From: Simmondsia chinensis
Taxonomy: Eukaryota > Streptophyta > Magnoliopsida > Caryophyllales > Simmondsiaceae
Length of the DNA: 64,000 nucleotides
Assembly: GCA_018398585.1 (NCBI GenBank)
Contig: JAGTTD010000011.1
Location: 10,583,846-10,647,845 of the forward strand
Reading direction: 5' to 3'
The notes below the pieces were generated by a model. It was given only the letters and a program-made list of their open reading frames with translations. It was not told the origin of the DNA and searched no databases. This document shows positions 23,562 through 33,767 of this stretch, piece after piece. The first letter of the stretch is position 1. Each line of letters opens with the position of its first letter. Both the position numbers and the translations under genes were made by a program.

Positions 23562-23972
23562 TGTTGTAAATATTGGATATTTTTTGGGTACAAATTTTGG
23601 AGTCGAGTTTGGATATTATCAAATATCATAGAAAACTAGAAATTATATAAAATACCTAATTACGTATATGTATATATACATATATATAAACAGGTATATA
23701 AGCAAAATGTGACAAGTGTCACAATCCTGCACACCCACTCATGACTCATCCCCTCCCTTAATGTGTATATATACATGCATTCACAACGAGGGAAAAGAAC
23801 AGAAACACAAAGGGAAAAAAAAAGGAAAAACGAGAAAAGAAAGACAAGAGAAAAGGATTAAATAAAATTATCTCGTTCTGATATAAAATACTTGTCGTTT
23901 TTCTTAAGTATATTTGGGTTTGCTTTTTTATTATCATCCTATAGAGCATAATATCTCTATAGTTTTACAACA
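23562..23972 (+). repeat. Copia-N 3' LTR
   Basis: Matches 18607-19015 end to end. Differences include a small insertion (aaacaggtatataagc region) and shorter A runs. It ends CAACA followed by the catac duplication. Confidence 0.93.
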
Positions 23973-23977
23973 CATAC

Positions 23978-25873
23978 GCATATATATCAAATGTTTCAAG
24001 TGTTTCTGTTCAAAAAAAAAAAATAAAAAAATTGTTTCAAGTGTTTTAGCCAAACCATGAATGCGATGTAGTATGCAGATCTTAAAATCCAATTTCAAAA
24101 ATTCTGAGGTTCTGTTTTTTTTTCTAGAACTACGTTGACTTGACCCCGAAGAGGGTACGTAGAAAACCCGAGATTAAATGACAGGTATAGTCACAATTAA
24201 GGGAAAAAAAAATATAAAACATGGAATGCCGGTCTCAAGTGGTTTGACCAAGAACAACCTAAAATTAAGGTTGATTTGACCATGGTACAAAATGACATAA
24301 AAGAACTTGAGCTCGGGGTCCAAACGAAGTATCCAAAAAAAAGAGAGAAGAAGAAGAAATATAAATGTGTTGGACATAATATGCTTTAATTAGCTAAATG
24401 GGATCCAACATCTCTAAATTAAACCTAAAACAAAGCCGAACTACGAATGGCTTGATCCCTTAAAACAGTACGTAGGCAACCTATTTCAGGTGCAGCCCAA
24501 ATAATAAATAAACTCCTTTTCTCTCGTGGGATTAATATTAAGTCAATATTCCAATTAGTTGACTCAAATCGATTTGACTCAAGCAACCTAAACCAAATGG
24601 CTTTTACATCCAACCCAAAACAAAATACCTCTAATGCCCAGTCCAAACTCAAAACGACTTCCTTATCAAGACCTAAATTCAAAAGGGCTCCCATGTTAAA
24701 CCTAAACCCAAATTAAATTTCATTTTGTGCCCAAATCTAAATTTACTATTATCAAGCTCAAACTCAAATTCAAAATAACCTAAACCTAAAATTGACTTCT
24801 ATGTCACACTCAAACCTCAAATTGACTTTCATGTCACACTTAAACCCAATTTTATGCCAAACTCAAATACAAAAAGAGCTTCTACGCCAAGTTTAAACTC
24901 AAAACCAAATTCCTAAGCATAACTGACTCCCATTTCAAGACCAGATGTAAAGTAAATCCCACGTCAATTTAAATCCTAACTGCCAAACCTAAGTCAAGAT
25001 GTCCTCCAAATTAAATTCAAATTTAAATGACGTTTCTGTCAATTTTAAGCCTAAGTAAAGCCCTAAATCCAAATCAATATAAGTCAGACCCCAAATTCAA
25101 ATCAATATGAGTCAAACCCCAAGTCCAAATCAATACGAGTCAAACCCCAAATCCAAATCAATTCGAGTCAAACCCCAAATCCAAATCAATGCGAGTCAAA
25201 CCCCATATCAAAACCAATACGAGTCAAACCTTAAATCTTTATTAATTCCAAATAAATTCCATATCAAACTCCAATTCAAATAAATTTCAAGTCAAACCCT
25301 GATAACAAAAAATGACTTCCCTGTCAAATTGAAACTCGAGACTACTTTCAAGCCAAATAAACGGAGATTGCTTCCAAATCCAAACCAAATTATTTCTCGA
25401 CCAAACTAAAATAGAAATTTTCAAACCAAGTCCAAATTCCCAAGTCCAAGCTAAACTAAAACCAAATCAAGTCCAACATGATCTTCAAGTCAAACCTAAA
25501 CCCAAGCTAAACTCCATTCCAAAAAGACTTCCAAGTCAAACCTAAATCCAAAATACCTTTTGAGTCAAGCCTAAGTACAAATGACTCCTAAGCCAAGACT
25601 AAACCCAAATAACCTTCAAATTGAATCTTCCAGAATACAAATAAACCTCAAACGTCTCTTGTGAACTTAAACCAATTAATCATCTAGTCACCTAGTCGAT
25701 TGATTAAAACACAAACATACCATCAGTCGGTAACAAAGGTTATTCTCCTAAGGGAGATGTAATTAAGGGTGAACATTACCTTGAATAGGGTCGTTTTCCA
25801 AATTAATAAAACCTATGTACACTTTGTATATAGGGAAATTCATGTTTTGGAAATTCCATATTTTTGCCCAACA
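23978..25873 (+). repeat. Gypsy-A 3' LTR, second segment
   Basis: Continues the 3' LTR after copia-N and parallels about 6385-8143 of the 5' LTR. It ends cccaaca at 25873, followed by atgtg (25874-25878). It contains seven units of the 28-bp repeat. No gene. Confidence 0.9.
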
Positions 25874-25878
25874 ATGTG

Positions 25879-26420
25879 TGTTTGGTTGTGAGATTTATTG
25901 ATTTAAGGGTTTTAATGTTTTGGAACCTGATTTTCTCCCATGACGAAACCCTAAAATTATTTTAGGGGTTTTTCTAAATTATTATTTAGCATAATTGTTC
26001 TGGAAAATTATTTTATGAAAAGATTGAAGGTAAAATTTTGTTCCGAAATTTTTTCTTATTTAAATACTCCCAGTACTAGAAGAGGTCATTGCAAAGAAGA
26101 CTTTGAGGTGTCAAAAAATCTTCTACCAATTTTAGATCTTCAAATTGGAATAGGGTTTCGCTCTTTTGGTATGTCTAACTAAATATATAATATTTAATTT
26201 ATTTTTCTTTATTTCGTTTATTTTACATACTGTGGTTATAGTTGTTGTACTCGATGATTTTTGTTCATCATATTATGAACTGATCAGAGTAAGATCTAGC
26301 TATAATTAAATAGTTCAATTAGGTGAGGGCTTTAGATTTAAAATTGAGAATTTAAAATTGGTTTTCTGATGTGCTTGCTCAAGCCAATCTAGGGAAAAGT
26401 TTTAAATATGTTCCCAATAA
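25879..26420 (+). mobile_element. Copia-A LTR, second segment
   Basis: Resumes the LTR interrupted at 4670. Homologous to 43850-44310, with the shared block ctcccagtactagaagagg at about 26068 versus 43958. It ends ttcccaata and is followed at once by a primer-like site, attggtataagagtca (26421-26436), a worn attggtatcagag. Confidence 0.8.
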
Positions 26421-26657
26421 ATTGGTATAAGAGTCAACTCTGAATATGTTCATGATTGACATTAAAAATATCAGGTTTGACAAAATTGAAGTATGTAGAA
26501 TTACGAAAATATAAAATTAGGAATTTCATAAAAGGAAAAATACAATTCTGAATATTGTTACTAATAAGTTTAATAACAATATTAAAGGTTTATTAAAGTT
26601 TTAAATTGTTTAAAATTTTAGATGAGTCATGATTCAATTAAGAAGCATAATTCTAAA
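26421..26657 (+). mobile_element. Start of a copia-A internal region (leader), truncated
   Basis: Parallels 44311-44808 without the SINE insertion, for example atgagtcatgattcaattaa at about 26621. Homology stops at ttctaaatc (26657), where Sirevirus LTR sequence begins. A primer site downstream of an LTR that also has a polypurine tract upstream means this LTR was shared by two elements. Confidence 0.7.
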
Positions 26658-27805
26658 TCGACTCAAAATCTCAAAATCGATTTGTGATGCTTTAAAATAT
26701 TTTTAAACTTGTTTTCCAAATTTTATTTGAAAAAACCACTCAATTTAACTCCAAGCCAATTCTATTTTTTAATGGAAATATTTTCTAAATTCGTGTTATC
26801 AGAGGCATTCCCAAAATAAAAGAAATTTCTTAGGTGTGATATTTTGGCTTGATTAAGAAAAAAATATTGTTCAAAATTAAGTACAAAAATAGCAACAAAT
26901 CAAGTCCAACTATCAAAAAGGTTCAAAGGCACCCAGGTACGCTGAGTGTTGACACATAAAAAGCATGTGTCGGCACGCATACTTATAGTAGCCAATGCAG
27001 GCTACTGCATGTTAATACACAGAGGCTATGTGTTGACAAACAGACTTTTACGTCGACATATGGCCCTGCGACAACTCTAACGGTTACATTTCAAATCCAA
27101 TTTCTTTCCAATGTTTTTAAATGCTTCCTAACGGCTTTAAGCTTTTTTTTGGCCTATAAATAGGGGTTAAATTATTTGATAAATAAATTCCAATTCTTTA
27201 AGCTTTCATAAATCAAAAAGTTCTAAACTTGTGCTCTAACGTTTTAATCTATTGTTTTTCTTGAAGGTTTCTTAAGCATTAGTAGTTCTTTTTTCTTTTG
27301 AGTATTTGAGCTTAATTGGAATGTCCTTAACTTTGGCTAAGCTTGATTAATGGTCACATCACTCTTTCAAAAGTGAGAGTATCAACGATTAGATTTATTT
27401 TCTTGTAAAGGTTGGATCTTGAGCCTAGGTTATAAAAGGATCAATTGTAAAATGTTGGGTCCTGAGCCTACGTTACAATAGGATCAATTATAAAAGGTTA
27501 GGGCTTGCACCCACGTACAAAATGATTGGTTGCAAAGGTTGGATCCTGATCCTCGATTTTTAAAAAGGATCATCAAATAGTGAAAGTTTTAAGTGACAAA
27601 GACTAGTCAATTTATAAGGGGACTAGCTTCCGGGTGGGAAGTGAATCAGTTTAAAATTGTTGTACATCATTTTTCTTCTTTCTTTTACTTTTTATATTTT
27701 GCATTCTTCAATTTAGTTTTTAGTTCTTACTGTTTAAATTTTTATTTTCTCACGAAAGAACCTAATTCACCATCCCTCCTACCTAAGTTGCTCTTTGGGC
27801 CTTCA
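26657..27805 (+). repeat. Sirevirus 5' LTR (5' truncated)
   Basis: Parallels about 39022-40152 of the 3' LTR. TATA box tataaatag at 27155-27163. Upstream of it (26940-27060) is a set of tgtgttgaca-type half palindromes. It ends ...gggccttca. The missing left end was lost at the junction with copia-A leader sequence. Confidence 0.82.
26940..27065. promoter_or_regulatory. Cluster of gtgttgacaca-type palindromic motifs (Sirevirus LTR)
   Basis: Repeated imperfect palindromes (gagtgttgacacat, catgtgtcggcacgc, tatgtgttgacaaac) ending about 90 bp upstream of the TATA box. Similar clusters occur at 28308-28560, 33455-33690, 39345-39415 and 42150-42260 in LTRs of the same and two other copia families. 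Dense palindromes upstream of the promoter are a known trait of Sirevirus LTRs; the binding factor is unknown. Confidence 0.6.
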
Positions 27806-27935
27806 AATTCTATCAGAGGAAGGATTCTTCTTTTATTTGGTTTAATAGCCTTAGAGTGATCCTTATAGCAACCTTTGCACCTATTTTGACTGATGGTCAA
27901 TCGACTGACGAGCTCCCACTTTTGAAGGTAAAAAC
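27806..27935 (+). other. Sirevirus primer site and leader start
   Basis: attctatcagaggaagg (27807-27823) corresponds to attggtatcagagc, the initiator-Met tRNA site. The leader is interrupted by copia-C at 27936 and continues at 33768. Confidence 0.6.
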
Positions 27936-28623
27936 TGTTAGGGAATTTCTTATGAAACGGGTAACATTGAATGATCTTAAGTGTCGAGGCACGTATTCAC
28001 TTTCGTAAATACCTATTTCAAGTGCAATGAAATAGTATCAGAGATAAAACGACAACCAAAAAAATGAAGTGAGATGATATGTATGAAGGAAGAAAGAGAC
28101 ATGTGTTTGAGAATAAACTTTCAAGGTTTTTCACACAAATCTTTCATCAAGCCTTTTTCAATCTTTCACATGTATATTCAATGTATCCATTAAACCAAAA
28201 TATGGGTGCTTATTCATAGAAAAGGAATGTTTAAAGACGTCCCAAAGATTATGTAAAAGAACCGCCAATAACCACTTCCAACTGCGCTAAGTAACGGCTA
28301 AAATTGCCTTGTGTGCTGACACACATACCCTATGTGTCAACACACGCATCTTTACACTGCTTACTATAAAGTTGCGTGTCAAAGTGAATGTCGACATTTG
28401 CGTCAACACACAGGGTACTGTAAGATTGTGTGTCGAGACTCACTTCAACACACGGGGTTTTGTAGACCTGTGTGTTGACACACAGATCCCCAAGGATGTT
28501 TCTGCAGAGCTGTGTGTCAACACACTCAACACATGTGTTGACACACACCTGAATCAAGCCAAATACATTATAAACAAGTATTAAGCACTTTATTAATCAC
28601 TTTATTTTGAAAATGCATCAACA
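27936..28623 (-). repeat. Copia-C 3' LTR
   Basis: Starts tgttagggaa on the plus strand and ends catcaaca. The palindrome cluster is at 28308-28560. The TATA position (28211-28218 read on the minus strand) is tatgaata, mutated relative to the other LTR. Confidence 0.9.
28308..28560. promoter_or_regulatory. Palindrome array tgtgttgacacaca in copia-C 3' LTR
   Basis: About ten copies of tgtgttgacacac / tgtgtcaacacac or half versions, 15-45 bp apart. Because each is nearly palindromic, both strands are open in one frame and give repetitive CVDTQ/CVNT-like peptides, which are not real proteins. The right LTR has the matching array at 33455-33690. Confidence 0.75.
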
Positions 28624-29189
28624 TTCCCCTTCCATTTTCAAAATACATACATTCGCATATTATAACTACAACATCTCAAAATAATAGGAAGCCTTTTATG
28701 CATCAATGAGGGTGTCTTTTGATTGAAAGCCCACCTAGTGAAGACATGTTTCAATTAATCGGAACGAAAATGGTAGATTAAGCTTCGAACCATACATTCC
28801 ATTTGACTAATTCAATACATCTCCACACACAAGACTTACTCCCTACACACATCTCATCTCCCAGATTGACACATTTATGGCCTTGTGTCCTGTACCCTTT
28901 ATGTGTGTTTCATAGCCAAACCTGTGTCATTAAATCACTCCTTTGAAGCGGCCAAACTTCATATTCACATAGGTATAGCCCATTGATCATGTCCCTACAG
29001 CACGACATTCAATAGTTTACTCGGGTCCATTAAGAGCATAAGCTCATCCTATATACACCCTTGTCATAGGTTATCAAGCACTTTACAGGCGGGATGGAAT
29101 AACAATTTTAGTGCTTGTAGTCACACGAATGATGAAACTCTCTCATTGAGCCCAAGACCTAGCGGTGTACCAGGCATCGAGTTAAGGGT

Positions 29190-29765
29190 CGATCATGGGT
29201 GACCTAAATAGACGGGTTTTAACCCCATCCCTTCATTTGTTCTTAGAACTAAATCTCTACCAAGCCTTTTAGTAAACGGATCCGCCAAATTTTGACTTGT
29301 TCTCACAAAGTCCACAGTGATGACACCTTCTCTAATGAGTTGTTTCACAATACTGTGTCTTACACCAATGTGTCTGGACTTTCCATTATACACCTCACTT
29401 TATAAGCCTTTGAAAGGCTTAGCTTGACTATCACAATGGATAGAAATAGGTGAAATCGGCTTAGGACACAAAGAAATCTCATACATGAGACCCTTTAATT
29501 GCTCAGATTCTTTTGCAGCAAATGCAAGAGCTATAAACTCCTCCTGCCATAGTGGAATCTGAAATACACTTCTGTTTCTTAGAACCCCAAGAAACCGCAC
29601 CCCCGCCAAGCAAGAAAACCCATCCGCTTGTAAGGGAATGATCTTCGACATTTGAGATCCTGCTGGCATTAGAGTGTCCTTCCAAAATAGGAGGGTACCC
29701 TAAAAAAGAAATACCATAATTCATGGTTTTCTTAAGACATTTCAGTACACGATATATTGCATGTC
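29190..29765 (-). pseudogene. Copia-C RNase H
   Basis: Read on the minus strand from about 29765 down: DHSLTSGWVFLLGGGAVSW, SKKQKCISDSTM, EFIALAFAAKE, ISIHCDSQA, YNGKSRHIGVRH, VDFVRTSQNLADPFTK, ending GMGLKPVYLGHP. These are the ordered RNase H blocks of copia. Two frameshifts (about 29500 and 29400) break it. Confidence 0.85.
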
Positions 29766-30735
29766 AATGTAATTTACTGGGATTGCTAGTGTATCTACTT
29801 AGCTTTTCAATAGCAAAGGTTATATCGGACCCTATGCAAGACATAGTGTACATAAGACATCTTATGACTTTGGCATACTCCTGTTGTGCCACTAGAGTAC
29901 CATCATTCAGTACGAGTTTCATAGTTAGATCCATCAGTGTACACACAGGTGCGCAAGCACCAAAGTTCAATGTATTCAACACCTTTTGCATATAGTGAGA
30001 TTGAGTCAAGGATAGTGAGTCACCACTTCTTATAATCCTTATACCGAGAATAATCTCGGCCTCACCCATGTCTTTCATAGCAAAATTCCTTAAGAGAAAT
30101 TGTTCAGTTTTCTCTACTTGTTCCAAATCAATACTAAAAATCAACATATCATCGACATAATAGACAAAATAATGACTCCTTTGTCGTTTTTGAACTTGCT
30201 ATAGACACATTTATCCGATTCATTGATTATGAATCCATTTTTTAGAACAACTTGGTCAAACTTTTGATGCCATTGTTAGGGGCTTGTTTTAGCCTATACA
30301 TAAACATGTGAGTTTACATACTTTCTTCTCTTGGCCTGGAACAACAAAACTTTCTGGTTGTTCCATATACACCTCTTCTTCCAGCTCAAATTTAGGAATG
30401 CCGTGTTTACCTCCATTTGGTGAATCGCTAGCTTGTAAATAGAGGCAAGAGCTATTTGTACTCTTATCGTCGATATCCTTGCCACCAAGGCATATGTATC
30501 AAAGTAGTCTATCCCATATTTTTGGGTAAACCCTAAAACAGGCCTTGAACTTATCAATAGTACCATCGAATTTCATCTTCTTCTTGAAAATCCACTTACA
30601 CCTGATGGGCTTGTTTCCTAGTGCAAGGTCCATTAAAATCCAGGCATTATTACCTATGATGGAATCCATCTCATTATTGACCACCTTTTTCCAAAAGGAG
30701 GCATTATGAGACTTCATAGCCTCCTCAAACATCAT
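29766..30735 (-). pseudogene. Copia-C reverse transcriptase
   Basis: Minus strand from 30735: FEEAMKSHNASFWKKVVNNE, NKPIRCKWIFKKKMKFDGTI, KYGIDYFDTYALVARISTIR, IHQMEVNTAFLN, the catalytic YVDD at 30148-30159, then MKDMGEAEIILGIRI. Frames change near 30560 and 30300. All active-site blocks are visible. It belongs to the copia lineage whose RT carries the YVDDMLI box. Confidence 0.88.
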
Positions 30736-30839
30736 AGGGTCCGACTCTATGACACAACAATATGGAGTTAGACGGATTGTCTTTAGTGCCTTCTACCAAA
30801 AATGTGTAGAAGTCCGATCCAAAAGATTTCTCTTTCCTC

Positions 30840-31750
30840 GCTCTTTTACTCCTTCAGAGTTCTAGAGCATTATCGGGAATTTCTTCCCTCTCATGATGGT
30901 CTCCATCATACAACATAGCAATTTCATTTTCAACTGATACATTATCCCTCGGTCTAGGAATAGAAGAAAATCGATTTTCATCTAAAATAGCCTCTCCCGA
31001 TTCTATTATAGTGTTATCATTGATATAATCATTTGATTCAGTCACATAGAACCGATAGTCTTTATTATAAGCCACATATCCAATGAATATACAATTAATT
31101 CCTCTTTCACCTAACCTTTTCTGTTTAGGTTCAAGGACTTTAACAATTGCCCTATAGCCCCAAACTCAAAAATAACTAAAATTAGGGGCTCGTTTGTTCT
31201 AATGTTCATACGGGGTAATTTCATTTTTCTTACTAGGAACAGGATTCAAGACATGACAGGCCGTAAGCATGGCCTCACCCAAAAATCCATTATTAAGTCC
31301 GGCATAGGACAACATGACATTCACCATCTTAGTTAAAGTCCGATTTTTCCGCTCAGCCACGCCATTTTATTATGGCGTATAAGGTTCCTGTGACCTCTTG
31401 TATAATTCCTGTGGCTTCAAAAAAATTTGGGATCATAATATTCCCCACCACGATCAGTCCTTAGGCGTTTTATAAATGTTTCACAATATAGTTCGGTTTC
31501 AGCTTCAAATATTTTAAAATTTTCAAGTGATTCATCTTTATAATTTATGAGAAAGGCGTAATAATATCTAGAGCAACCATTGATAAAAGTAATGAAGTAT
31601 CTCTTTCCTCCTAAGGTTAGAGTGCTCTTAAAATCACACAGATCACTATCCACTAGATCAAGTAAACTCATTTGTCTTTGAACCGAAGGAAGCAGAAATC
31701 ATGCCATTTTCGTTAGCATACATGCTTTACATATGTCATTAACTTTGTCA
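30840..31750 (-). pseudogene. Copia-C integrase
   Basis: Minus strand: MSLLDLVDSDLCDFKSTLTL and GGKRYFITFINGCSRYYYA (first D region, 31671 down), RLRTDRGGEYYD (second D), then NGVAERKNRTLTKMVNVML (E region, about 31370-31310) after a stop. The C-terminal part includes the KRLGERGINCIFIGYV block (about 31105-31060). DD35E residues are recognisable. Few stops, so this copy is fairly recent. Confidence 0.85.
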
Positions 31751-32280
31751 ATATGTGAAATCAACAATGTGTTAGCCATTTCATGCATTCTATGAAAATT
31801 AACATGACCTAGTCTTTGATGCCAAAGAAACGAAGTATCAAGCATACCCTGAACTAACATTGTTATTATTGATATTCAATTTGAACATGCCTTCATAGAG
31901 GTATCCTTTCCCAACAAATGCCACACCCTTGGACAATACAAATATATCGGATCAACGACCAAGTTGAACCCGAAACTATTCAACAGGCTACCAGACACGA
32001 GGTTCTTCTTCAGATCAAGGGCGTAACACACATTGGTTAATGTAAGGGTTTTCCCGGAAGTGAAATGTAAATCAACTTTTCCCTTACCCTTGACCGGTAT
32101 GGTCGCTCCATTACCCATGAATAACACATTATCTATGGGTTCAAACACTTGGAAGAATCTTCTATCCTTACAAACATGTTTTGTAGCCCTCGAATCACCC
32201 CACTAGGGTTGATTTCAGATATCATCGCCACGAAATTATTATTGGAATTTTTAGTGTGGTATCCAACCCTTTGCTCTTTT
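31751..32280 (-). pseudogene. Copia-C protease and pre-integrase region
   Basis: Minus strand: DSRATKHVCKDRRF-like motif near 32200-32160 (the plus strand shows ctcgaatcacccc, so DSG is damaged), VLFMGNGATIPVKGKGKV, LTLTNVCYALDLKKNLVSGS, then the pre-integrase part with LWHQRLGHVNFHRMHEMAN-like order at about 31840-31760. The protease would cleave the polyprotein. Confidence 0.75.
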
Positions 32281-33088
32281 TGCTCTTAAGGTGATAACAG
32301 TCTTTTGTTAGATGACCGAGCTTGTGACACTCCCGACAAACTGACTTTGGCCTATTGTCGTCACGTTTCTTTTGGAAGTGTCCGGTTCATTTTGGTCCCT
32401 TGCTCGATTGTCCTTCTTCTGTGACATTAATCTTTCCAATGTCACCAGGGCGATCCTTGTTTTCATCCTGCAACCTATATCCCTCCTTAATTCGGAGATG
32501 GTAAGCCAACTCCTCGATAGACATGTCTTACTTTTTATGCTTGAGACTTTTTCTTAATGTCTCTCCAAGAGGGCGGAAGTTTGTCTATCAAGAAGGAAAC
32601 AACAATAGTCTCATCCATGTGCATGTTGTGTTGTTTAAAATGGTATAATATTCTTTCTATTTCATGAAATTATTCCATTACCGGATGATTATCGACCATT
32701 TTATAACTATTAAATTGACTAAACAAAAATTTCTTACTTGTTGTGTTCTTCGCTATATATCGTGCTTCAAGTGCGTCCTATAACTCCTTGGTAGTAGGAA
32801 CATTTAAGTAGATGTCAAAGAGAGCATCAGTCATACCATTGAGGATGTGCCCCCTATAAATGTAGTCGTCGTTCTCCCACTTCAAACCGGCATGTTGCTC
32901 GAATAGTGTCTCCTCCTCATCAGTTGGAGGATCCAGAAACGGTGTATTCAGGACATACAACACGTTTAATGTCATTGTCAGAAAGTTCATCTTCCTTTGA
33001 TAGTGGCAGAATTTGCTTCCATCAAACAGATCCAATTTCACGAAGTTGGCTGTCATCTCTCACAGTGAAGAAGCCATCCCAAACTTGA
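32281..33088 (-). pseudogene. Copia-C gag with zinc knuckle
   Basis: A start codon at about 33079 (minus strand) gives MASSL then a stop; the next ATG is at 33056. The N part MTANFVKLDLFDGSKF and WENDDYIYRGHILNGM-DALFDIYLN are copia gag (UBN2-type). The zinc knuckle CRECHKLGHLTKDC (C-X2-C-X4-H-X4-C) is at about 32341-32300. Only 27 bases separate the LTR from the first ATG, so the leader is extremely short. Confidence 0.85.
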
Positions 33089-33105
33089 ATAATATGTATT
33101 AAGAT

Positions 33106-33767
33106 TGTTAGGGAATTTCTTATGAAACGGAGGCACATAATCACTTTCCTTAAGACTTATTTCAAGTATAGTGAAATTGTCTCAGAGATACAATGACAAC
33201 CAAAACAATGAAGCGAGATAATATGTAGGAAGGAAGAAAGAGAGATGTGTTTGAAAATGAACTTTCAAGGTTCTTCACACAAATCTTTCGTCAAGCCTTT
33301 TTCAATCTTTTACATGTATTTTGAATATATCCATTCAACCAAAATATGGGGGCTTATTTATAGAAAAGGAATGCTCAAAGATGTCCCAAATATTCTGCAA
33401 AAGAATAGCCAATAACCACTTCCAACCGCGCTAAGTAATGGTGAAAACTGCCCTGTGTGTTGAAGCTGTGTGTTGACACACATACATCTTCACACAGCTT
33501 ACTATAAAGCTATGTGTCAAAGTGAATGTCGACACTTTCTTCAATACACAGGGTACTGTAAGATTATGTGTCGAAGTGAGTGTTGACACTCACTTCAACA
33601 CACTCGGTTCTATAGACTTGTGTGTCGACACACAGATCCTTGAGGACATTTCTACTAAGCTGTGTGTCGACACACTCAATAAAGACACACACCTCAATCA
33701 AGCCAAATACATTATAAACAAGTATTAAACACTTTATTAGTCACTTTATTTTGAAAATACATCAACA
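33106..33767 (-). repeat. Copia-C 5' LTR
   Basis: Reads TGTTGATGTATTTTC...CCCTAACA on the minus strand. TATA box tataaata (minus) at 33362-33355, with the palindrome array upstream of it at 33690-33455. It matches 27936-28623 with scattered differences. Confidence 0.9.
33455..33690. promoter_or_regulatory. Palindrome array in copia-C 5' LTR
   Basis: tgtgtcgacacac / tgtgttgacacac units, fewer and more diverged than in the other LTR. The array ends about 95 bp upstream of the TATA box on the minus strand, the same arrangement as in the Sirevirus LTRs. Confidence 0.7.

Larger units (their letters stand above)
18607..23972 (+). mobile_element. Copia-N: Ty1/copia nested in gypsy-A 3' LTR
   Basis: LTRs of 409 bp (18607-19015) and 411 bp (23562-23972), both TGTTG...CAACA, differing at roughly 30 positions by eye. 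Target duplication is catac at 18602-18606 and 23973-23977. The primer site follows the left LTR (tgttatcagcacgag at 19016-19030). The polypurine tract is ccaaagggggag (about 23550-23561). Internal coding is heavily decayed and partly rearranged. It is the youngest layer of this nest. Confidence 0.93.
4671..25873 (+). mobile_element. Gypsy-A: Ty3/gypsy, Tat/Ogre-like, complete but degenerate
   Basis: Full element with LTRs starting TGTCATACCC / TGTTATACCC and ending AACA, flanked by atgtg. Internal order is gag, protease, RT, RNase H, a second RNase H, integrase. The second RNase H (14680-15075) is the mark of the Tat lineage, as is the very long LTR (3473 bp on the left; about 3.4 kb on the right after removing copia-N). 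The 3' LTR is split by copia-N at 18607-23972. Coding frames carry several stops and at least three frameshifts, so it is defective. It inserted into a copia-A LTR. Confidence 0.9.
27936..33767 (-). mobile_element. Copia-C: nearly complete Ty1/copia, minus strand
   Basis: LTRs of 688 bp (27936-28623) and 662 bp (33106-33767); on the minus strand they start TGTTGATG and end CCCTAACA. Polypurine tract aatggaagggga (minus strand) next to the left LTR at 28624-28640. Gag, zinc knuckle, protease, integrase, RT and RNase H can all be followed with few stops. The flank is aaaac on the left and a long A run on the right, so the target duplication is probably within an A tract that later changed length. 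Confidence 0.9.

Noticed and set aside
28309..28584. 91-codon plus-strand and 75-codon minus-strand frames with CVDTQ/CVNT repeats
   Set aside because: Both come from the near-palindromic TGTGTTGACACACA array of the copia-C LTR, which lacks stops on either strand. No gene context.
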